Notes under the pieces: model-generated
Told to the model about the DNA's origin: nothing
The model's database searches: none
The model's input: only the letters and a program-made list of their open reading frames with translations
Shown here: positions 43,686-51,458 of the stretch, one piece after another
Numbering within the stretch: the stretch's first letter is position 1
Layout of the letters: each line of letters opens with the position of its first letter
NCBI RefSeq assembly: GCF_029846275.1
Contig: NZ_JARVWS010000003.1
Span: forward strand, 744,001-808,000
Direction of reading: 5' to 3'
DNA length: 64,000 nt
DNA from: Nocardioides sp. CER19
Lineage (GTDB): Bacteria; Actinomycetota; Actinomycetes; Propionibacteriales; Nocardioidaceae
Made by a program: the position numbers and the translations under genes

Positions 43686-43701
43686 GTCGGGCCGCCTCGG
43701 G

Positions 43702-45264
43702 TCAGTGGCTGACGCTGATGCCGCGGAAGTCGAAGCCGCCGTCGAAGTTCTGGCCGTTGGCGAAGTCGCCCTTCACCTTCGGCGAGAGGAGGAGGACGTT
43801 CTTGGCGAACGCCGTGATGACGACGGGTACGTCGTTCCACTCGATCTGCGCGATCTGGTCGGCCAGGTCCTGGCGGGCGGACGCGTCGGTCGTCGAGTCG
43901 TACTGGTTGACCAGCCCCTCCAGCTGCGGGTTCGCGTACTTCGACGCGTTCCAGGAGCTGTCCTTCGCGTAGAGCAGGGACGCCAGCTGCGAGGGCAGCC
44001 GGTCGGCCCAGTCGGTGATGGTGACCGGGGCGCTCAGCCACGGCGAGTTGTCGCCGCTGGCGTAGTAGGACCCGGACGACTGCACGTCCAGGCTGACCTT
44101 GAACAGGCCCGTCGCGTCGAGCTGCTGCTGGATGGCCTGGGCCAGGTTCTGCTCGCTGGTGTAGGTCGTGATCGTGAACTTGATCGGCGTGCTCAGCCCG
44201 GCCAGCAGCTGCTTGGCCTGGTCGACGTCGGGCTCACGCTGGGTGAGGCCCTGCGGCTGCACCGCGTAGTCGGGGAAGGTGGCGACGTCGTTCGCCACGG
44301 CTGCGTCGTTCTGGTAGACCGACGTGGCGATCTGCTCACGGTCCAGCGACCAGGCGATCGCCTGGCGGACCTTGACGTCGTCGAAGGGCGCCTTGGTGAC
44401 GTCGAAGACCAGGCCGTCGAACTTCTCCCAGCCGCTGGTGTCCACCCGGTGCTGGGTGGATCCGATCTGGCTCTCCGGAGTGTTCGCCAGCTGGTCCACC
44501 TCACCGCTCTGGAAGGCGAGCTGCTGCGACTGCTGGTCGCTGAAGAACTTGGCCTCGATGCCGTCGAGCCGGATGGCCGAGGCGTCCCAGTAGTGGGGGT
44601 TCTTCTTGTAGGTCACGCCCTGCCCCGGCGTGTACTTCTCGATGGTGAACTCGCCGGCGCCGACCGGGTGCTCGATCCAGTCCTCGGCGGAGGTGTTCGC
44701 CGGCAGGATCCACGTGTTGGCGCCGGTGAGCAGGTAGGGGAAGTCCGAGTAGGGCTTGGCGAGCGTGAAGACCACCGCCTTGCCGGAGGACGCGGCCGCG
44801 ACTGACTTCAGCGTGCCCGTGAAGCTGCTCGCCGCCGGCGAGGTGCTCTTGGGCGCGAGGATCTGGTCGAAGGTCCAGACGACGTCCGCGGGCGTGACCG
44901 GCTTGCCGTCGCTGAACTCGGCCCCGGGGCGCAGCTCGAAGGTCCAGCTCAGGCCGTCCTTCGACGACGTCCACGACGAGGCGAGCTGGCCCACCAGCTT
45001 GCCCTTGGGGTCCTTGTTCACGAGCTGGGCGTTGGCCAGGCCGACGATGAACATCGAGTTGTAGTCGGCGACGGTGAAGGGGTCGATCGCTCCCTGGGGC
45101 GCCTGCAGCGGGAGGTTGTAGACGCCGCCCGAGGCCGCCTCGCCAGCGCCGCTCGGGGCCGACGAGGACGAGGATCCAGAGGAGCCGCAGGCGGCGAGCG
45201 ACACCGCGACGATCACGGCAAGGGTGGTACCGAGCGCACGACGCGCGGCGAGCTTCTTCGACAC
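43702..45264 (-). CDS. Solute-binding lipoprotein of a peptide/nickel-type ABC importer (SBP_bac_5)
   Basis: A 520-residue extracellular binding protein. A lipoprotein signal peptide ends in the lipobox LAAC with Cys 26, followed by a Ser/Gly-rich linker. The family-5 domain includes FELRPGAEFSDGKPVTPADV, YKKNPHYWDASAIRLDGIEA and FDDVKVRQAIAWSLDREQIA. Family-5 proteins bind peptides, nickel complexes, opines and other small molecules. It has a GTG start. The 118-base leader has an AT-rich promoter region with a CTTG-N5-CAAG dyad. Confidence 0.93.
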   Translation of the reverse strand: MSKKLAARRALGTTLAVIVAVSLAACGSSGSSSSSAPSGAGEAASGGVYNLPLQAPQGAIDPFTVADYNSMFIVGLANAQLVNKDPKGKLVGQLASSWTSSKDGLSWTFELRPGAEFSDGKPVTPADVVWTFDQILAPKSTSPAASSFTGTLKSVAAASSGKAVVFTLAKPYSDFPYLLTGANTWILPANTSAEDWIEHPVGAGEFTIEKYTPGQGVTYKKNPHYWDASAIRLDGIEAKFFSDQQSQQLAFQSGEVDQLANTPESQIGSTQHRVDTSGWEKFDGLVFDVTKAPFDDVKVRQAIAWSLDREQIATSVYQNDAAVANDVATFPDYAVQPQGLTQREPDVDQAKQLLAGLSTPIKFTITTYTSEQNLAQAIQQQLDATGLFKVSLDVQSSGSYYASGDNSPWLSAPVTITDWADRLPSQLASLLYAKDSSWNASKYANPQLEGLVNQYDSTTDASARQDLADQIAQIEWNDVPVVITAFAKNVLLLSPKVKGDFANGQNFDGGFDFRGISVSH

Positions 45265-45347
45265 GTGGTTTCCGTTCTCAAGGTGGGGCTGGAACGCTTC
45301 CGAACCGGTTGGTCGGGACCCGAGGGGCGAAATACTACTAAGTTAAT

Positions 45348-45360
45348 CTTGTTTCGCAAG
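45348..45360. promoter_or_regulatory. Small dyad CTTG-N5-CAAG upstream of the importer operon
   Basis: CTTG, TTTCG, CAAG lies in a 40-base AT-rich island (45330-45365) between the rhodanese stop and the binding-protein start. The minus strand reads TAGTAT just downstream, a possible -10 box. It may be an operator for the importer operon. Confidence 0.35.
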
Positions 45361-45382
45361 TTAGATGCGTGTCGCGGCCGGC

Positions 45383-45793
45383 TCAGCCCGCTACCAGCTG
45401 CTCGATCGGCGTCGGACCGCCCACGGTCGGGAGCCCGGCCTCGCGCCAGGCATGGATGCCGCCGATCACGTCCGTGGCGTCGAGCCCGAGGGCGACCAGC
45501 GAGGCCGCCGCGAGCGACGACGTGTACCCCTCGGTGCAGTAGACGATCCAGCGCGTGTCCGCCAGCGCGAGCGGGAGCCTCGCGTCGGAGTCGGGGTGTA
45601 CCCGCCACTCCAGGTGGTTGCGCTCGATGACGACCGCGCCCGGGATCTCGCCGTCGGCCCGGCGCTGCCACTCCGGCCGGATGTCCACCAGGCGGGCACC
45701 GTCGCGAACGGCCTGCTCGGCCTGGACCGGGGCGAGGCGGCTGAGCGTCGCGCGGGCCGCCTCGACCATCTCGTCGACGCTCGCGAAGGTCAC
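45383..45793 (-). CDS. Rhodanese-like domain protein (single-domain sulfurtransferase)
   Basis: A 136-residue rhodanese-fold protein. RLVDIRPEWQRRADGEIPGA is the first conserved block, followed by VVIERNHLEWRVHP. The active-site loop is WIVYCTEGYTSSLAA with Cys 86, which would carry the persulfide. ATDVIGGIHAWREAGLPTVG is the usual ending. The GTG start overlaps the cysteine-dioxygenase-like stop by 4 bases (GTGA). Thiol oxidation and sulfane-sulfur handling are therefore co-translated. It could also transfer sulfur released by the monooxygenases. Confidence 0.9.
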   Translation of the reverse strand: MTFASVDEMVEAARATLSRLAPVQAEQAVRDGARLVDIRPEWQRRADGEIPGAVVIERNHLEWRVHPDSDARLPLALADTRWIVYCTEGYTSSLAAASLVALGLDATDVIGGIHAWREAGLPTVGGPTPIEQLVAG

Positions 45794-46323
45794 GACGCCT
45801 CCCGCGTCGGCGTGGGCGCCTCGGGGTCGTCGGTCCAGCTCGACGCCCACCGCAGGAGGCTGCCCTCGGCCGCGTCGTAGTAGTGCATGAGGCGGATCGG
45901 CGGCGAGTACGCGTGCACGCTCACGGCGGGCGCCTCGAGGTGGTTGCGTACGTCGTGCACGTAGTGGGGCCCGAAGGCGATGGTCTGCCGGTCCCGTCGC
46001 AGGTTGTCGACCAGTCGGCCGGGCGCGCCCTGACTGGCGCCGCTCCAGACGTACTCGTTGAGCGTGCCGTCGACGACGGTGAAGGCGCCCGACGACCCGC
46101 CGTGGTCGTGCAGCTCGGTGCCCTGCTCCATCGTCCAGCTGATCAGCCAGACGTCGACGTCGGCGTCCTGATGGATGCGGACGTGCCAGCGCTCCTCGGT
46201 GTGGAACTCCGCGTGGTACTGCCCCGCGCGCACGTCATCGGCGTAGCGCTCGACGACGTCTCGCAGCTCCGCCAACGACAGCTGGCGCCCGGTCGCCGCC
46301 GGAAGAGGAGAGATCGTGCTCAT
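45790..46323 (-). CDS. Cysteine dioxygenase type I-like protein
   Basis: A 177-residue cupin of the cysteine dioxygenase family, which oxidises thiols to sulfinates with non-haem iron. Metal ligands are visible as H-D-H (His 72 and His 74 in ELHDHGGSSGAF) and the later HDVRN (His 123). RHVRI-type and WHVRIHQD segments and the late SVHAYSPPI match bacterial members. Bacterial homologues can prefer 3-mercaptopropionate or other thiols, so cysteine is not assured. The ATG follows an AT-rich region with TACTAA as a candidate -10 box. Confidence 0.85.
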   Translation of the reverse strand: MSTISPLPAATGRQLSLAELRDVVERYADDVRAGQYHAEFHTEERWHVRIHQDADVDVWLISWTMEQGTELHDHGGSSGAFTVVDGTLNEYVWSGASQGAPGRLVDNLRRDRQTIAFGPHYVHDVRNHLEAPAVSVHAYSPPIRLMHYYDAAEGSLLRWASSWTDDPEAPTPTREAS

Positions 46324-46409
46324 GCACTATTAGTACCAAAAGCCTAGTTATTTAGTCGACTTGTTCGAGAAATCAGTTCGGCGTGTCTCACTCGGTGCCC
46401 GGGCAGCGC

Positions 46410-46441
46410 GAAGGCCCGGACACCCTCGTGCCCGGGCCTTC
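46410..46441. terminator. Strong hairpin between the organosulfur cluster and the stress gene
   Basis: GAAGGCCCGG, a 12-base loop and CCGGGCCTTC form a perfect 10-base-pair stem that can be extended by partial pairing within the loop. It ends 24 bases before the stop codon of the GlsB-like gene and would terminate its minus-strand transcript or isolate it from the cysteine dioxygenase promoter region. Confidence 0.6.
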
Positions 46442-46464
46442 CCTGCCTCTCGCTCAGTGGTCGG

Positions 46465-46746
46465 CTAGTGCCTTCCCAGCCTGCTGCCGGTGTTGCGACC
46501 GGTGACTGTGGAGGCGATGACGACCAGCACCGCGGCGCAGGCGATCGCGACGATCCAGCGGACCCAGTCGACGCCGGGGCTGCCGTTGCCGCCGAAGGCG
46601 GTGTAGATGAACCAGCCGATGATCACCCCGCCGATGCCGCACAGGATGGTGAGCCAGATCGGGATGTTGTCCTTGTCGCCGGGGGCGACGAACTTGCCGA
46701 GCAGGCCGATGATGATGCCCGCGATGATGACGCCGATGATCTCCAT
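46465..46746 (-). CDS. GlsB/YeaQ/YmgE-family stress-response membrane protein
   Basis: A 93-residue protein with three hydrophobic helices. MEIIGVIIAGIIIGLLGKFV, IWLTILCGIGGVIIGWFIYT and IVAIACAAVLVVIASTVTG are spaced as in the transglycosylase-associated (GlsB/YeaQ) family, with the APGDKDNIPI loop after helix 1. Actinobacterial members are typically induced by general stress; their mechanism is unknown. A sigmaB-like promoter lies 63 bases upstream of the ATG, consistent with that regulation. Confidence 0.88.
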   Translation of the reverse strand: MEIIGVIIAGIIIGLLGKFVAPGDKDNIPIWLTILCGIGGVIIGWFIYTAFGGNGSPGVDWVRWIVAIACAAVLVVIASTVTGRNTGSRLGRH

Positions 46747-46808
46747 GAGGGGTCGCCTCCCAGTGTCCTCGGACCCTCGCGAGCGTGCGGGGGTCCTTCG
46801 CGGAACCG

Positions 46809-46834
46809 GTACCCGGCGGGCGAAACCCTGAACC
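46809..46834 (-). promoter_or_regulatory. SigmaB/F-like promoter of the GlsB gene
   Basis: On the minus strand GGTTC, 15 bases, GGGTAC matches the actinobacterial general-stress promoter type (GTTT or GTTC, then GGGTA). The -35 context GTTCAGG is the same as in the sulfatase promoter at 13605. Confidence 0.6.
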
Positions 46835-46853
46835 TCCGGATGAGAGTTGCCGC

Positions 46854-48320
46854 TCAGAACGGGAACTCGCGCCGTTCGTCCCGGGTCGTCACCCACTGCA
46901 GCTCGGTGAAGTCCTCCGCGGCGAAGCCGACCCCGAAGCGACCCCAGCCGCTGTCCTTCGAACCCCCGAACGGCATCTGCGGCTCGTCGTTGACCGGCTG
47001 GTCGTTGACGTGGACGATGCCGGCGGAGACGCGGCGGGCCACCTCGAAGCCCTCCACCGAGTTGGCGGCCAGGACCGAGGCGGTCAGACCGAACGGCGAG
47101 GCGTTGGCGCGCGCGATCGCGTCTTCGCGGTCCTCGACGACCGTGAGGACGACGACCGGACCGAAGGTCTCGTCGAACGCGAGCTCGATGTCGTCGGGCA
47201 CGTCAGTGAGCACCGTCGCCGGGTAGCACGGAGGCTTCGGCGTTCCGCCGGCGAGCACCCGGGCGCCTCCCGCCACCGCCTCGTCCACGCGTCGGCTGAT
47301 CGTGGACAGCGCCCACTGGTTGATGACGGGGCCGATCACCGTCGCCGGGTCCGACGGGTCGCCGAACGGGAGGCCGGTCACCTTCGCGGCGAACCGCTCG
47401 GCGAACTCATCGGCAATGGCGCGCTCCACATAGATCCGGCGTGCGCACATGCACACCTGCCCCTGGTGGACGAACGCCCCGAAGGCGGCGGCATCGACGG
47501 CGTAGTCGAGGTCGACGCCTTCCAGGACGATCATCGGGTTCTGGCCGCCGAGCTGCATCAGCACCCGCTTGAGGTGTCGTCCCGCGGCTTCGGCCAGCCG
47601 CCGGCCCGTGACCGTGGAGCCGGTGAAGTTGAGGCGCCGGACGAGGGGGTTCGCGACGAGCTCCTCACCGATGAGCGCGGCCTCGCCGGGGGCGTGCGTG
47701 ACCACGTTCAGGACGCCGGGCGGCATCCCGGCCTCGGCGAAGATCTCGGCCCACAGGGCGCCGCACGCGGGCGCCTCCTCCGAGGGCTTGAGGACGACGG
47801 TGTTGCCGAGCGCGAGCGGCGCCGCGATCGCCCGGCCGGTCAGCGTCAGGGCCGCGTTCCACGGGGCGATCGCAGCGACGACGCCCACCGGCCGGCGTAC
47901 GGCCATGGCCCGCGTGCCCGGCTGGTCGGACGGCATCATCTGGCCGAGCGCGCCATAAGGGAGCGCGGCCGACTGCCGCAGCAGGGACAGCGTGAAGTCG
48001 AGCTGGATGTCGCCGAAGTGCCAGGTGCACCCGGTCTCGCGAGCCAGCAGCGACAGCACCTCGGCTCGCCGCCGCTCGACGATGTCGGCCGCCCTGAGGA
48101 AGATCCGCTGTCGCTCGAACGGGAGCGACTCCGACCAGCTCGGGAAGGCCCGATGTGCGGCGTCGATCGCCGCGCGGGTGTCGTCCTGGTCCCCGGCGGC
48201 GACCGTCGCGACGACGTCCCCCGACCACGGGTCCAGGCTCTCGAACGTCCGGCCGTTGCGCGAGTCGGCCCAGTGTCCGCCAATGTGCTGGCGCACCCGC
48301 GTCTGCGACGTAGTCACCAC
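46854..48320 (-). CDS. Aldehyde dehydrogenase (benzaldehyde/vanillin-type), with Glu-to-Gln change at the general base
   Basis: A 488-residue NAD(P)-dependent aldehyde dehydrogenase. AIAPWNAALTLTGRAIAAPL and the NFTGSTVTGR cofactor loop are standard, and the catalytic Cys 290 lies in GQVCMCARR. The family's L-E-L-G-G-K block, whose Glu is the general base, reads LMQLGGQNPMI here, giving Gln 256. In the paralogue at 55270 the Glu is retained. The change could slow hydrolysis or favour another thioester acceptor. It has a GTG start with GGAG upstream. An IclR-type site lies in the promoter, so it probably belongs to the aromatic aldehyde regulon. Confidence 0.88.
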   Translation of the reverse strand: MVTTSQTRVRQHIGGHWADSRNGRTFESLDPWSGDVVATVAAGDQDDTRAAIDAAHRAFPSWSESLPFERQRIFLRAADIVERRRAEVLSLLARETGCTWHFGDIQLDFTLSLLRQSAALPYGALGQMMPSDQPGTRAMAVRRPVGVVAAIAPWNAALTLTGRAIAAPLALGNTVVLKPSEEAPACGALWAEIFAEAGMPPGVLNVVTHAPGEAALIGEELVANPLVRRLNFTGSTVTGRRLAEAAGRHLKRVLMQLGGQNPMIVLEGVDLDYAVDAAAFGAFVHQGQVCMCARRIYVERAIADEFAERFAAKVTGLPFGDPSDPATVIGPVINQWALSTISRRVDEAVAGGARVLAGGTPKPPCYPATVLTDVPDDIELAFDETFGPVVVLTVVEDREDAIARANASPFGLTASVLAANSVEGFEVARRVSAGIVHVNDQPVNDEPQMPFGGSKDSGWGRFGVGFAAEDFTELQWVTTRDERREFPF

Positions 48321-48380
48321 TGCTCCTTCGACCGGATCAGGCCGGTCACGCTAGGTCCAGAAAGAGGACGGCGCGATATG

Positions 48381-48419
48381 CGTTCCGTCTGACGGACCCG
48401 CGATTCGACGAATGGAACG
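48381..48419. promoter_or_regulatory. Candidate IclR operator upstream of the aldehyde dehydrogenase
   Basis: CGTTCC (48381-48386) and TGGAACG (48413-48419) are inverted copies of the GGAACG core found twice upstream of the IclR gene itself. They lie 61-99 bases before the aldehyde dehydrogenase start, in the gap between the two genes. Confidence 0.45.
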
Positions 48420-48422
48420 GAA

Positions 48423-49253
48423 TCACCCGAGATAGCCCATTCGCTGGGAGATCTCCTGCGCCGCGCGGTAGAGCGGTGGCTCGAGCCGGGAGACGACGGC
48501 ATCGACCGTCGCGTTCCAGGCACTCAGGTGCACCGACATCCCGACGGCCGCGACGACCGTCCCCGTGTGGTCACGGACCGGCACGGCGAGTGACCGGAGC
48601 CCGGAAGCCAGCTCCTCGTCGTTGACCGCGAGCCCCGTACGCCTCACCTCGGCGAGGCCGGCCAGCAGCTGCTCGCGTGCCGTGATGGTCTTGGGACCGC
48701 GACGCACGAGGTCGATCCGGTCGAGGATGGCCCGCACGGACGCGGGGTCCCGGTACGCCAGGAGCACCTTCCCCATGGAGGTGCAGTACGCCGGCAGGCG
48801 CGTGCCGACCTGCACGTTGAGCTCGATCCGGAACCCCGCGCGCGTCGGGCGGCGCCGGTCGACGTAGATGATGTCCGCGCCGTCGAGGATGGTCAGGCTG
48901 GCCGTGTGGTTGGTCTCGTCCGCCAGCGCTTGGAGCACCTGGCCGGCGACCCGCGTGATCTCCAACGAGCTGACGGCTGCGACGCCGAGCGTCATCGCAG
49001 CCGGTCCGAGCCGGTACTTGCGGGTCTCCGGATCCTGTTCGAGATAGCCGAGACCGAGCAGGCTCGTGACGTAGCGGTGGCACGTGCTCTTGCTGAGCTC
49101 CGCGCCGCGCGCGATCTCGACGAGTCCGAGCGCGCGCCGCCCCTGAGCCAGGGTCGACAGGATCGACAGGCCCCGCTCGAGGGCCTGGGTTCCGGAGCCG
49201 GAGGTCTCCGTCGGGACGGGTTCCGCGCCGGCCGGTGGTGCAGGTGCGGCCAT
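48423..49253 (-). CDS. IclR-family transcriptional regulator
   Basis: A 276-residue IclR regulator. The N-terminal winged helix is ALERGLSILSTLAQGRRALG, then LVEIARGAELSKSTCHRYVT and GYLEQDPETRKYRLG. The effector domain follows (ADETNHTASLTILDGADIIY, RLPAYCTSMGKVLLA and DEELASGLRSLAVPV). IclR proteins near aromatic catabolic genes usually bind an aromatic acid or alcohol. It is divergent from the ABC importer and upstream of the aldehyde dehydrogenase on the same strand. Repeated GGAACG sites in both promoters support control of both units. Confidence 0.9.
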   Translation of the reverse strand: MAAPAPPAGAEPVPTETSGSGTQALERGLSILSTLAQGRRALGLVEIARGAELSKSTCHRYVTSLLGLGYLEQDPETRKYRLGPAAMTLGVAAVSSLEITRVAGQVLQALADETNHTASLTILDGADIIYVDRRRPTRAGFRIELNVQVGTRLPAYCTSMGKVLLAYRDPASVRAILDRIDLVRRGPKTITAREQLLAGLAEVRRTGLAVNDEELASGLRSLAVPVRDHTGTVVAAVGMSVHLSAWNATVDAVVSRLEPPLYRAAQEISQRMGYLG

Positions 49254-49265
49254 GACCGAGATGCT

Positions 49266-49294
49266 AGTGGAACGCCCTCCCTGCCAGTGGAACG
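49266..49294. promoter_or_regulatory. Two direct AGTGGAACG repeats between iclR and the ABC importer operon
   Basis: AGTGGAACG occurs at 49266-49274 and 49286-49294. Starts are 20 bases apart, so the copies lie on the same face of the helix. The region is the divergent promoter for the regulator and the importer. This is a likely IclR binding site. Confidence 0.55.
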
Positions 49295-49392
49295 ATCGAT
49301 TGACCTGTGGTGTGCGTCACCTCATGATCCTGCGCCAGAGACGCCCGTCACACCGCGTGACGTGATCCGTCGGCCCCCTCAGGAGGAACGTC

Positions 49393-50697
49393 GTGACCAG
49401 CACCCCGACTGGCGGCATGAGCCGCCGCGGTCTTCTCAAGAGCGCCGGGCTCGGCGCAGCAGCCCTCGGGACCATGCCCCTGCTCTCCGCCTGCGGCGGC
49501 CTGAAGGGCTCGTCGTCGTCGGCGGCGGACGTGCTGCGCATCGGCTACGTCAGCCCGCAGACCGGGCCGCTCGCCAGCTTCGCGGCGGCCGACAACTTCA
49601 TCGTCTCCACGATCCAGGACGCCGTGGCCAAGGGACTCACGATCGGCGGCAAGAAGCGCAAGTTCGAGATCGTCGTCAAGGACACCCAGTCCGACCCCAA
49701 CCGTGCCACGGAGGTGACCCGGGCGCTGATCAACGACGGCGTCGACCTGATCGTCGGCTCCTCCACCCCCGACACCACGAACCCCGTCGCCGACCAGTGC
49801 GAGGCCAACGGCGTCCCGAACGTCACCACGATCGCGCCGTGGGAGGCGTGGTTCCACGGCCGCAACGGCAAGGAGGGCGAGGGCTTCAAGTACACGACCC
49901 TGTTCTTCTTCGGCATGGAGCAGTTCGCCGACTGCTTCTTCCCGATGTGGGACCGGATCGGCGTGAGCAACAAGAACGTCGCCGCGCTGTGGCCGAACGA
50001 CACCGACGCGAACGCGTTCCGCAACGGCCTCGGGCCGATGATGAAGAGCAAGGGCTGGAACCCGATCGACGGCGGCGCGTACGAGGACGGAGCCAGCGAC
50101 TTCACCGCTCAGATCACCAAGTTCAAGAACTCCGGCGCCGAGCTGTTCACCTGCACCCCGATCCCCCCGGACTTCCAGACGTTCTGGAAGCAGGCTCAGC
50201 AGCAGGGCTTCCACCCCAAGCTCGCGACGGTCGCCAAGGTCATGCTCTTCCCCACGGAGGCCGAGGCGCTGGGCAAGCTCAGCAACAACATCGCGACCGA
50301 CATCTGGTGGAGCCCCCAGCACCCCTACAAGTCGGTGCTGGACGGTACGACGGCCAAGCAGCTCGCCGACAACTACGCCACCAAGACCGGCAAGCAGTGG
50401 ACGCAGGCGCTCGGCTCGATCTACTCGCTCTTCGAGATCGCCATCCAGGCCTTCAAGGACGCCGACGACCCGAAGGACAAGGACGAGGTCGCCAAGAACC
50501 TGCGCGAGATGAAGATCAACTGCATGAGCGGCGACCTGGACTTCACCAACGGTCCGGAGCCGGGCATCGCGATCCAGCACCCGGTCGGCGGCCAGTGGCG
50601 GCCCGGCAAGAAGTTCCCCTGGGACGTCGTCATCGTCGACAACACCCCCAACCCCGCGGTTCCGGTGGGTGGCGACCTGGAGCCGACGAACGCGTGA
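49393..50697 (+). CDS. Branched-chain amino acid-type ABC transporter, substrate-binding protein (LivK-like)
   Basis: A 434-residue binding protein with a twin-arginine plus lipoprotein signal: SRRGLLKSAGLGAAALG, then the lipobox LSAC with Cys 34. The type I periplasmic-binding fold starts at VLRIGYVSPQTGPLASFAAA and includes KFEIVVKDTQSDPNRATEVT and DLIVGSSTPDTTNPVADQCE. Aromatic-compound importers often use this class. Trp and Phe are numerous in the predicted cleft region (APWEAWFHGRN). It has a GTG start with AGGAGG 9 bases upstream. First gene of a six-gene operon that also encodes alcohol and aldehyde dehydrogenases. Confidence 0.92.
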   Translation: MTSTPTGGMSRRGLLKSAGLGAAALGTMPLLSACGGLKGSSSSAADVLRIGYVSPQTGPLASFAAADNFIVSTIQDAVAKGLTIGGKKRKFEIVVKDTQSDPNRATEVTRALINDGVDLIVGSSTPDTTNPVADQCEANGVPNVTTIAPWEAWFHGRNGKEGEGFKYTTLFFFGMEQFADCFFPMWDRIGVSNKNVAALWPNDTDANAFRNGLGPMMKSKGWNPIDGGAYEDGASDFTAQITKFKNSGAELFTCTPIPPDFQTFWKQAQQQGFHPKLATVAKVMLFPTEAEALGKLSNNIATDIWWSPQHPYKSVLDGTTAKQLADNYATKTGKQWTQALGSIYSLFEIAIQAFKDADDPKDKDEVAKNLREMKINCMSGDLDFTNGPEPGIAIQHPVGGQWRPGKKFPWDVVIVDNTPNPAVPVGGDLEPTNA

Positions 50698-51458
50698 GCC
50701 CCCAGCACGAGCTGCTCTCCCTCCGGGGGGTCAGCAAGCACTTCGGTCGCGTGATCGTCGCGACCGACCTCGACCTGAGCGTCGCCGACGGCGAGGCACT
50801 CGGGATCGTCGGTCCCAACGGTGCCGGCAAGTCCACGCTGTTCTCGATGATCTCCGGCGACCTGCGTCCCGACGCGGGCACCGTCTGGTTCGACGGCAAC
50901 GACGTCACCGGCGCACACGCCTACCAGCGGACGCGGGCCGGGATCGGGCGCACCTACCAGATCCCGCGCCCGTTCGAGAACCTCACCGTGTTCGAGTCGG
51001 TCCTCGTCTGCTGCCACCAGGGTGGCGGCAGACGAGGACGCGACGCGGCCGACCGCGCGGCCGACATCCTCGAGCGCACCGGCCTCCGCGCCGAGGCCAA
51101 CACGGCGGCCGGCCGCCTCGGGCTGCTCCAGCGCAAGCGCCTCGAGATGGCCCGGGCGCTGGGCACCGACCCCAAGCTCCTCCTCCTCGACGAGGTCGCC
51201 GGCGGGCTGACCGACCCGGAGGTGGCCGAGCTCGTGGAGGTCGTGCAGGGCATCCGAGCGGACGGCCTCGCGGTGGTGTGGATCGAGCACGTCGTCCACG
51301 CCCTGGTCAAGACCGTCGACCGCATGCTGTGCCTGGCCGGGGGCCGGATCGTCGCCGACGGGAGCCCGCTCGAGGTCCTCGCGAACGCCGAGGTGCGCGA
51401 GCTCTACCTCGGCGGCGGCCCCGAGTCCGCCACCGCCGACGAGGAGACCGAGTCATGA
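50694..51458 (+). CDS. livG: Branched-chain-type ABC transporter ATP-binding protein (LivG-like)
   Basis: A 254-residue ATPase. Walker A is GIVGPNGAGKSTL. The LivG-specific region GIGRTYQIPRPFENLTVFES contains the Q-loop, and Walker B is LLLLDEVAGGLTD. The signature motif is degenerate: GRLGLLQRKRLEMARAL, where LSGGQQ-type residues would be expected. LLQRKR in this position is common in LivG proteins. The GTG start overlaps the binding-protein stop by 4 bases. Confidence 0.9.
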   Translation: MSPQHELLSLRGVSKHFGRVIVATDLDLSVADGEALGIVGPNGAGKSTLFSMISGDLRPDAGTVWFDGNDVTGAHAYQRTRAGIGRTYQIPRPFENLTVFESVLVCCHQGGGRRGRDAADRAADILERTGLRAEANTAAGRLGLLQRKRLEMARALGTDPKLLLLDEVAGGLTDPEVAELVEVVQGIRADGLAVVWIEHVVHALVKTVDRMLCLAGGRIVADGSPLEVLANAEVRELYLGGGPESATADEETES

